Assembly (NCBI RefSeq): GCF_002812705.1
Contig: NZ_CP025030.1
Span: 6,262,001 to 6,326,000, forward strand
Source: Achromobacter spanius
GTDB lineage: Bacteria; Pseudomonadota; Gammaproteobacteria; Burkholderiales; Burkholderiaceae_B
DNA: 64,000 nt
Direction: 5' to 3'
In this document: piece by piece, positions 58,388 to 64,000 of the stretch
Position numbering within the stretch: position 1 is the first letter of the stretch
Layout of the letters: each line of letters begins with the position of its first letter
Position numbers and translations under genes: made by a program
The notes under the pieces: generated by a model
What the model was told of the DNA's origin: nothing
What the model saw: the letters and a program-made list of their open reading frames with translations, nothing else
The model's database searches: none

Positions 58388-59755
58388 CTACAGATATTGC
58401 GGGACCACACAAGACTTATGCTCGATGTGGTGCGCGAATTCGTCGCGAAAATGCTTGAGGAAGCCACGGACGGGCATGGCGGCGGCGTCACCCAGGGCGC
58501 AGATGGTGCGGCCCATGATGTTGCCTGCCACGTTGTCCAGCAAGTCCAGATCTTCCGGACGGCCGTGACCGTTTTCGATGCGATGCACCATGCGGTAGAG
58601 CCAGCCGGTGCCTTCACGGCACGGCGTGCACTGGCCGCAGCTTTCCTCGAAATAGAAGTACGACAGACGCAGCAGCGACTTCACCATGCAGCGCGTTTCG
58701 TCCATGACGATCACCGCGCCAGAACCGAGCATGGAGCCGGCCTTGGCGATGGAGTCATAGTCCATCGTGCATTCCATGATGATGTCGGCCGGCAGCACCG
58801 GAGCGCTGGACCCACCAGGGATCACGGCCTTCAGTTTCTTGCCGCCGCGCATGCCGCCCGCCAGTTCGAGCAGGGTCGAGAACGGGGTGCCCAGCGGGAT
58901 CTCGTAGTTGCCGGGGCGTTCGACGTCGCCGGTGATCGAGAACAGCTTGGTGCCGCCGTTGTTCGGCTTGCCGACTTCCAGGTAAGCCTGGCCGCTGTTG
59001 CGGATGATCCACGGCACGGCCGCGAACGTTTCCGTGTTGTTGATCGTGGTGGGCTTGCCGTACAGGCCGAAGCTGGCCGGGAACGGCGGCTTGAAGCGCG
59101 GTTGGCCCTTCTTGCCTTCCAGCGATTCCAGCAGCGCGGTTTCTTCGCCGCAGATGTAGGCGCCGTAGCCGTGGAACGCATGCAGCTGAAAGCTGTAGTC
59201 CGAACCCAGGATCTTGTCGCCCAGGAAGCCGGCGGCGCGCGCCTCTTCCAGCGCTTCTTCGAAGCGTTCATACACTTCGAAGATTTCGCCGTGGATGTAG
59301 TTGTAGCCGACGCTGATGCCCATGGCGTAGGCGGCGATTGCCATGCCTTCAATCACGATGTGCGGATTGAAGCGCAGGATGTCGCGGTCCTTGAACGTGC
59401 CCGGCTCGCCTTCGTCCGAGTTGCAGACCAGGTACTTCTGGCCGGGGAACGCGCGCGGCATGAAGCTCCACTTCAGGCCGGTCGGGAAGCCCGCGCCGCC
59501 ACGGCCGCGCAGACCCGACGCCTTGACTTCGGCAATCACGTCTTCCGGCTTCATGCCGGTGGTCAGGATCTTCTTCAGGGCTTCGTAGCCGCCGCGCTTG
59601 ACGTAGTCTTCGAGGCGCCAGTTGGCGCCGTCGACATCAGCCATGATCTGCGGCTTGATGTGGCGGCCGTGCAGGCACATCGAATTGGACACGTCGTTCA
59701 GCGGGTTGGGGTCGAGCCCCTGCGCGAACTGCTTGTACAGGTCGGGCGCGTTCAT
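58388..59755 (-). CDS. nuoF: NADH-quinone oxidoreductase subunit F
   Basis: 455 residues. NADH and FMN sites [16 protein letters not shown] and GEEPGTF-type [31 protein letters not shown], and the N3 [4Fe-4S] ligands in [12 protein letters not shown] plus a later Cys. It takes electrons from NADH. The ATG at 59755 overlaps the nuoE stop by 4 bases, so the longer upstream frame is rejected. Confidence 0.96.
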   Translation of the reverse strand: MNAPDLYKQFAQGLDPNPLNDVSNSMCLHGRHIKPQIMADVDGANWRLEDYVKRGGYEALKKILTTGMKPEDVIAEVKASGLRGRGGAGFPTGLKWSFMPRAFPGQKYLVCNSDEGEPGTFKDRDILRFNPHIVIEGMAIAAYAMGISVGYNYIHGEIFEVYERFEEALEEARAAGFLGDKILGSDYSFQLHAFHGYGAYICGEETALLESLEGKKGQPRFKPPFPASFGLYGKPTTINNTETFAAVPWIIRNSGQAYLEVGKPNNGGTKLFSITGDVERPGNYEIPLGTPFSTLLELAGGMRGGKKLKAVIPGGSSAPVLPADIIMECTMDYDSIAKAGSMLGSGAVIVMDETRCMVKSLLRLSYFYFEESCGQCTPCREGTGWLYRMVHRIENGHGRPEDLDLLDNVAGNIMGRTICALGDAAAMPVRGFLKHFRDEFAHHIEHKSCVVPQYL

Positions 59756-60246
59756 GCCGACTCTCCTTGCACCTTGAGGGCCGCGACCAGCGCGTCCAGC
59801 TTCTCGTCGGTCATGCGCACGCACATATGCTTGTTGTTCACGATCAGCACGGGGGAATCGCCGCAAGCGCCCATGCATTCGCCTTCAACCAGCGTGAACT
59901 GGCCGTCGGCGGTGGTTTGGCGGTAGTCGACACCCAGCTTGCGCTTGAGGTATTCGCCGGCACGGTCGCCATCGCGCAAGGCACAGGGCAGGTTCGTGCA
60001 GACGGCGATCTTGTTCTTGCCGACGGGCTTGACGTCGAACATGTTGTAGAACGTGGCGACTTCCTGCACCGCAATGGGCGGGACGCCAATGTAATTGGCC
60101 ACATCTTCAATGGTTTCGGTAGCCAACCAGCCCTTCTCTTCTTGCGCGATGGCAAGCGAGGCCATGATGGCGGACTGCCGCTGGTCGCCCGGGAACTTCG
60201 CGAGTTCTCGGTCGATTTTCTGGTAGGCCTGTTCGGAAAGCAGCAT
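59752..60246 (-). CDS. nuoE: NADH-quinone oxidoreductase subunit E
   Basis: 164 residues, thioredoxin-like. Cys83, Cys88, Cys124 and Cys128 hold the [2Fe-2S] cluster N1a (VCTNLPC and ECMGAC). It works with NuoF in the NADH-oxidising tip. Confidence 0.96.
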   Translation of the reverse strand: MLLSEQAYQKIDRELAKFPGDQRQSAIMASLAIAQEEKGWLATETIEDVANYIGVPPIAVQEVATFYNMFDVKPVGKNKIAVCTNLPCALRDGDRAGEYLKRKLGVDYRQTTADGQFTLVEGECMGACGDSPVLIVNNKHMCVRMTDEKLDALVAALKVQGESA

Positions 60247-60293
60247 AGTTTGAATCCGGGTTATGCGGGCGTGCTCGTGACTGTCTGGGCGGA

Positions 60294-61550
60294 TCAGCGA
60301 TCGATCTCGCCGAAAACGATGTCCTGCGTACCAATGATGGTGACGGCGTCGGCGATCATGTGACCGCGCGACATTTCATCCAGCGATTGCAGGTGGACAA
60401 AGCCGGGGGCCCGAATCTTCAGGCGGTAAGGCTTGTTGGCGCCGTCCGACACCAGATAGATGCCGAACTCGCCCTTGGGGTGCTCCACCGAGGCATAAGC
60501 CTCGCCCGGGGGCACGTGGAAACCTTCGGTGAAGAGCTTGAAGTGATGAATCAGCTCTTCCATGTTGGTCTTCATGGCGGTGCGCTTGGGCGGGGCGATC
60601 TTGTGATTCTCGATCATGACCGGACCCGGGTTGTTGCGCAGCCATTCCACGCACTGGCGGATGATGCGGTTACTTTCACGCATTTCAGCGATGCGGACCA
60701 GATAGCGGTCGTAGCAGTCGCCGTTGACACCCACGGGGATGTCGAAATCAAGCAGGTCATAGACTTCGTAGGGCTGCGTCTTGCGCAAGTCCCAGGCGAC
60801 GCCGGAGCCGCGCAGCATCGGGCCGGTGAAACCCAGCGCCTTGGCGCGGTCGGGGTCAACCACGCCGATGCCCACCAGACGCTGCTTCCAGATGCGGTTG
60901 TCGGTCAGCAGCGTTTCGTACTCGTCGACGCAGGCCGGGAAGCGGTTGGTGAAGTCTTCGATGAAGTCCAGCAGCGAGCCCGAACGCGCGTCATTCATGA
61001 TGCGCATTTCTTTGTCGCCACGGTATTTGCTGGTGTCGCCGTACTGCGGCATCGTGTCCGGCAAATCGCGGTAGACGCCACCCGGACGGTAGTAAGCCGC
61101 GTGCATGCGCGCGCCCGAGACCGCTTCGTAGCAGTCCATCAGGTCTTCGCGTTCACGGAAGGCGTACAGGAACACGGCCATCGCGCCCACGTCGAGCGCA
61201 TGCGAACCCAGCGACATCAGGTGGTTCAGCAGGCGCGTGATCTCGTCGAACATCACGCGGATGTACTGGGCACGCAGCGGGGCTTCAACGCCCAGCAGCT
61301 TTTCGATGGCCATGACGTAGGCGTGCTCGTTGCACATCATGGACACGTAGTCGAGGCGGTCCATGTAGGGCAGCGCCTGGATGTAGGTCTTGTGCTCGGC
61401 CAGCTTTTCGGTGGCGCGATGCAGCAGGCCGATGTGCGGGTCGGCGCGCTGGATGACTTCGCCGTCCAGTTCCAGCACCAGGCGCAACACCCCGTGCGCG
61501 GCCGGATGCTGAGGACCGAAGTTAAGCGTGTAGTTCTTGATTTCTGCCAT
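60294..61550 (-). CDS. nuoD: NADH-quinone oxidoreductase subunit D
   Basis: 418 residues, related to hydrogenase large subunits. [14 protein letters not shown] near the N-terminus includes the quinone-site His; [16 protein letters not shown] and the ending [12 protein letters not shown] are conserved. It is separate from NuoC here, unlike the fused NuoCD of enterobacteria. Confidence 0.96.
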   Translation of the reverse strand: MAEIKNYTLNFGPQHPAAHGVLRLVLELDGEVIQRADPHIGLLHRATEKLAEHKTYIQALPYMDRLDYVSMMCNEHAYVMAIEKLLGVEAPLRAQYIRVMFDEITRLLNHLMSLGSHALDVGAMAVFLYAFREREDLMDCYEAVSGARMHAAYYRPGGVYRDLPDTMPQYGDTSKYRGDKEMRIMNDARSGSLLDFIEDFTNRFPACVDEYETLLTDNRIWKQRLVGIGVVDPDRAKALGFTGPMLRGSGVAWDLRKTQPYEVYDLLDFDIPVGVNGDCYDRYLVRIAEMRESNRIIRQCVEWLRNNPGPVMIENHKIAPPKRTAMKTNMEELIHHFKLFTEGFHVPPGEAYASVEHPKGEFGIYLVSDGANKPYRLKIRAPGFVHLQSLDEMSRGHMIADAVTIIGTQDIVFGEIDR

Positions 61551-61553
61551 GAT

Positions 61554-62180
61554 TTAACGCCCCAAGCCGTAGGAGTCTTCGCGGACCACGCGCGGGGTGA
61601 TCTCGCGCGGATCGATCGTGACCGGCTGGTAAATGACGCGCCGTTGTTCGGGGTCGTAACGCATTTCGACGGTGCCCGACAGCGGGAAGTCCTTGCGGAA
61701 CGGGTGACCGATGAAGCCGTAGTCGGTCAGGATGCGGCGCAGGTCGGGGTGGCCTTCGAAGACGATGCCGTACAGGTCGAACGCTTCGCGCTCGAACCAA
61801 CCCACGGCCGGCCAGCATTCCATCAGCGACGCCACGATCGGGAATTCGTCGTCGGCGGCCCAGGTACGGACACGCAGGCGCCAGTTGTTCTCGATGGACA
61901 GCAGGTGGATCACCACGGCGAAGCGCGCGCGATGCACCTTGGCGGTGGGTTCCTCGGGCAGTTGGCGCGTGCCGTTGCCCCAGGTCAGGTAGTCGACGCC
62001 ACAGAGGTCGATACAGGTTTCAAAGCGCAGACCGGCTTCGGTGCGCAGCTTGTTGCAGACGGAGAACCACTGCTGCGCGGGCACTTCGAGCGTCAGCTCG
62101 CCCAACGCCTCGGTCAGCGCGATGTCCGCGCCGAGGGTGGTCTGCAAATTGTTTTTCAGGGTTTCGAGCCTGGTCATCAT
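61554..62180 (-). CDS. nuoC: NADH-quinone oxidoreductase subunit C
   Basis: 208 residues. [47 protein letters not shown] is the family signature. It is a structural subunit of the peripheral arm. The stop lies 3 bases before the nuoD start. Confidence 0.95.
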   Translation of the reverse strand: MMTRLETLKNNLQTTLGADIALTEALGELTLEVPAQQWFSVCNKLRTEAGLRFETCIDLCGVDYLTWGNGTRQLPEEPTAKVHRARFAVVIHLLSIENNWRLRVRTWAADDEFPIVASLMECWPAVGWFEREAFDLYGIVFEGHPDLRRILTDYGFIGHPFRKDFPLSGTVEMRYDPEQRRVIYQPVTIDPREITPRVVREDSYGLGR

Positions 62181-62256
62181 CTTGTACGCTTAGGTGAACC
62201 GATACGCTGGTTTCGAGAACGCCGGCGGCAAGGGCTGCCGCGGACGGGGCGAAAGA

Positions 62257-62733
62257 TCAGCGCGCAATCGTGTTGGTCAGACGGATCTTGTTCTGCATTT
62301 GCAGCAAGCCGTAGACCAGCGCCTCGGCCGTGGGCGGGCAGCCCGGCACATAGACGTCTACCGGTACGATGCGGTCGCAGCCACGAACCACCGAATACGA
62401 GTAGTGGTAGTAGCCGCCGCCATTGGCACAGGAGCCCATGGACACGACCCAACGCGGCTCGGGCATCTGGTCGTAGACCTTGCGCAGCGCCGGCGCCATC
62501 TTGTTGCACAGCGTGCCAGCAACGATCATCAGATCGGACTGACGCGGGCTGGGTCGGAAGATGATGCCGAACTGGTCCAGGTCATAGCGGGCCGCGCCCG
62601 CGTGCATCATCTCAACCGCGCAACAGGCCAGACCGAAGGTCATGGGCCACATGGAGCCGGTCTTCGCCCAATTAAGGAACTTGTCGGCGCTGGTTGTGAT
62701 GAACCCTTGCTTGAGAATGCCGTCTATAGCCAT
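62257..62733 (-). CDS. nuoB: NADH-quinone oxidoreductase subunit B
   Basis: 158 residues. Adjacent Cys37-Cys38 (ACCAVEMM), Cys102 and Cys132 hold cluster N2, the last before quinone. [10 protein letters not shown] and GCPPTAEAL are conserved. Confidence 0.96.
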   Translation of the reverse strand: MAIDGILKQGFITTSADKFLNWAKTGSMWPMTFGLACCAVEMMHAGAARYDLDQFGIIFRPSPRQSDLMIVAGTLCNKMAPALRKVYDQMPEPRWVVSMGSCANGGGYYHYSYSVVRGCDRIVPVDVYVPGCPPTAEALVYGLLQMQNKIRLTNTIAR

Positions 62734-62778
62734 ATTCGTCTCTGATAGCGTGCTGTGAAAAGAACCACCCGAAGGGGT

Positions 62779-63138
62779 TTATTCCCAGTCCAGCGCGCCC
62801 TTTTTCCATTCGTAGATGAAGCCGACGGTCAACACGGCTAGGAAAACCATGACCGTCCAGAAACCAACGAGCCCGACTGTGCCTTGGGCGATGGCCCACG
62901 GGAACAGGAACGCGATTTCCAGGTCGAAAAGAATGAACAGAATCGCCACCAGGTAGTAGCGCACGTCAAACTTCATGCGGGCGTCTTCGAACGCTTCGAA
63001 GCCGCACTCATAGGGCGACAGCTTCTCAGCGTAGGGACGCCGCGGGCCAAGGAGGGAGCCGGCCGTTAGAAGCGCGAACCCGATAAGGGTGGCCACTACG
63101 ATAAACAGCAGGACGGGAAAATACTGTTGCAGGTTCAT
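62779..63138 (-). CDS. nuoA: NADH-quinone oxidoreductase subunit A
   Basis: 119 residues, three membrane helices. [43 protein letters not shown] is the hallmark. First gene of the nuo operon, which runs A-N without gene loss and ends with the DUF2818 gene. Confidence 0.96.
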   Translation of the reverse strand: MNLQQYFPVLLFIVVATLIGFALLTAGSLLGPRRPYAEKLSPYECGFEAFEDARMKFDVRYYLVAILFILFDLEIAFLFPWAIAQGTVGLVGFWTVMVFLAVLTVGFIYEWKKGALDWE

Positions 63139-63169
63139 TCAGGCGTCCGTCAAATGCGCAAACCTTAGG

Positions 63170-63178
63170 ATTGTAGCA
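63170..63178 (-). promoter_or_regulatory. Candidate extended -10 promoter of the nuo operon
   Basis: On the minus strand, TGCTACAAT is an extended -10 (TG-N-TACAAT) about 32 bases before nuoA. No good -35 is present, as usual for this class. Confidence 0.5.
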
Positions 63179-63332
63179 TTCGCGTGGTTACTTCCGGCTG
63201 AACTCTGTAGCTTGAACAACGGGTGAAAGACTGCATTCCTCAAATGGAACAATCGCAGTTTTTGGAACAGAGCCGCAAGCATACAGGACTCAACTGACAA
63301 GCTCCTGCGCGTCATCAAAAATCAGATCAAAG

Positions 63333-63364
63333 CACGAAAAAAAGCCACCCCAAAAGGGTGGCTT
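63333..63364 (-). terminator. Terminator of the porin gene
   Basis: AAGCCACCC and GGGTGGCTT arms around CAAAA. On the minus strand a run of T residues follows (the A-run at 63337-63343). Confidence 0.9.
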
Positions 63365-63436
63365 CATACGAACGAGCCGCAGCCCGTTCGTTCGCTTGCG
63401 TTTCAAATCCAGACAGGGCTTGCGCCCTGCAGTGGA

Positions 63437-64000
63437 TTAGAAGCGGTGACGGACACCGACGCCGACAGCGGTCGACTTCAGATCGTCGACGAAGGCGTAG
63501 TTCTTGGCGTACGAACCGTAGGCGTACAGGTTGGTGCGCTTGGACAGGTCGTAGGTGTAGCCCAGCGAGTAGACTTGGGTCGACTCATCGCCGCCGGTCA
63601 ACTTGTTGTTGCTGGGATCAACCATTTGCCACGAACCGAACAGCTTGCTTGCGCCGCCGATCGGAGCCGACAGGCCGACCATGTACGAGTTGGCCTTGAA
63701 GCCATCAGCGAACGAGTTCGAACCGAAGTTCACGCTGCTGGAGGTAGCGCCCGTAACGGGGTTGCTGACGTAGACGTTGGTGTCAACGCCTTGACCAGCG
63801 AACCAGCCGTCGGTGGTGCGAGCATAGGCCAAGGCCAGCTTCACAACTTCAAAGTCGTACGAACCGCCGATAGCGTACATACGCGGGGTAGCGTCCGTAG
63901 CAGCAGCCGACAGCTTGTTCGAAGCGTTCAGTTGGTCATACGTCAGAGCGACGTTCAGGGGGCCGTTGACATAGCGCAGACCGGTCGTGATGGCGCGGGT
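63437..64000 (-). CDS. Gram-negative porin, C-terminal part (gene continues past the window)
   Basis: The minus-strand frame is open from the right edge to TAG 63437-63439, giving 187 residues. Alternating beta-strand pattern with aromatic girdles (GSYDFEVVKLALAYART, YSLGYTYDLSKRTNLYAYGSYAKN) and the C-terminal VGVGVRHRF, whose final Phe is the outer membrane assembly signal. It resembles the trimeric general porins of Bordetella and Burkholderia. The N-terminus and signal peptide lie outside the window. Codon use is strongly biased, as expected for an abundant protein. Confidence 0.92.
   Translation of the reverse strand, partial: TRAITTGLRYVNGPLNVALTYDQLNASNKLSAAATDATPRMYAIGGSYDFEVVKLALAYARTTDGWFAGQGVDTNVYVSNPVTGATSSSVNFGSNSFADGFKANSYMVGLSAPIGGASKLFGSWQMVDPSNNKLTGGDESTQVYSLGYTYDLSKRTNLYAYGSYAKNYAFVDDLKSTAVGVGVRHRF

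Larger units (their letters stand above)
63139..63436. other. 298-base gap upstream of nuoA
   Basis: Holds the candidate nuoA promoter near 63170 and the porin terminator at 63333-63364. The middle is AT-richer and carries no gene or tRNA that I can recognise. Confidence 0.6.

Noticed and set aside
63139..63436. Possible tRNA-Leu next to nuoA, as expected from related genomes
   Set aside because: No cloverleaf, TTCGA-type arm or anticodon stem could be found in the gap.

Overview
The window looks like a chromosomal core segment of a GC-rich betaproteobacterium of the Bordetella/Achromobacter group (Alcaligenaceae). The basis is the RisA/RisS-like two-component pair, a Par27-like periplasmic parvulin, a full nuoA-N operon followed by a DUF2818 gene, a classical Gram-negative porin, several branched-chain amino acid type (Liv) ABC transporters, and an intracellular PHB depolymerase. 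I identify the group from protein resemblance only. No rRNA, tRNA, CRISPR array, phage or transposase gene was recognised.

Layout. 1-3.2 kb: tail of an unidentified gene, then ridA and pncB (minus), then fdxA and a ferredoxin-NADP reductase (plus). 3.4-6.3 kb: phaZ, then an orphan soluble-type RnfB overlapping nth; copies of a short palindromic repeat lie on both sides of that pair. 6.8-11.6 kb: first Liv operon (livG-livF-binding protein-livH-livM). 11.7-13.7 kb: an OpuAC-type binding protein and a branched-chain aminotransferase. 13.8-18.7 kb (minus): second Liv operon (binding protein-livH-livMG fusion-livF). 19.1-21.0 kb (minus): bioMNY biotin ECF transporter. 21.0-23.2 kb (plus): msrB, yciB, bolA-like gene, parvulin. 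23.3-30.1 kb (minus): smc-zipA-ligA. 30.3-31.6 kb: lplT. 31.7-34.0 kb (minus): a tsaB-rimI fusion overlapping a family-4 type uracil-DNA glycosylase. 34.2-37.5 kb (plus): risA-risS, ahpC-ahpD. 37.7-41.1 kb (minus): a secreted DUF4344-rhodanese protein, then ispD-ispF. 41.1-45.5 kb (plus): mfd and serB. 45.5-47.8 kb (minus): TonB-dependent siderophore receptor. 48.1-63.1 kb (minus): DUF2818 gene and nuoN to nuoA. 63.4 kb to the end: C-terminal part of a porin.

Most genes are housekeeping. The 15-kb nuo block encodes a complete 14-subunit NADH:quinone oxidoreductase. The transport genes supply amino-acid-like solutes, betaine-type solutes and biotin. smc-zipA-ligA, mfd, nth and the glycosylase serve chromosome upkeep, and ahpCD and msrB serve oxidative defence.

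I found no convincing new multigene system. The items most worth a second look are: the palindromic repeats around rnfB-nth, with an open, partly hydrophobic frame running through them into rnfB; the secreted DUF4344 protease-like protein with a rhodanese-like domain lacking the catalytic Cys; the TsaB-RimI fusion; a LivF whose Walker A lysine is arginine; a 13-histidine loop in NuoL; and several perfect dyads upstream of operons.
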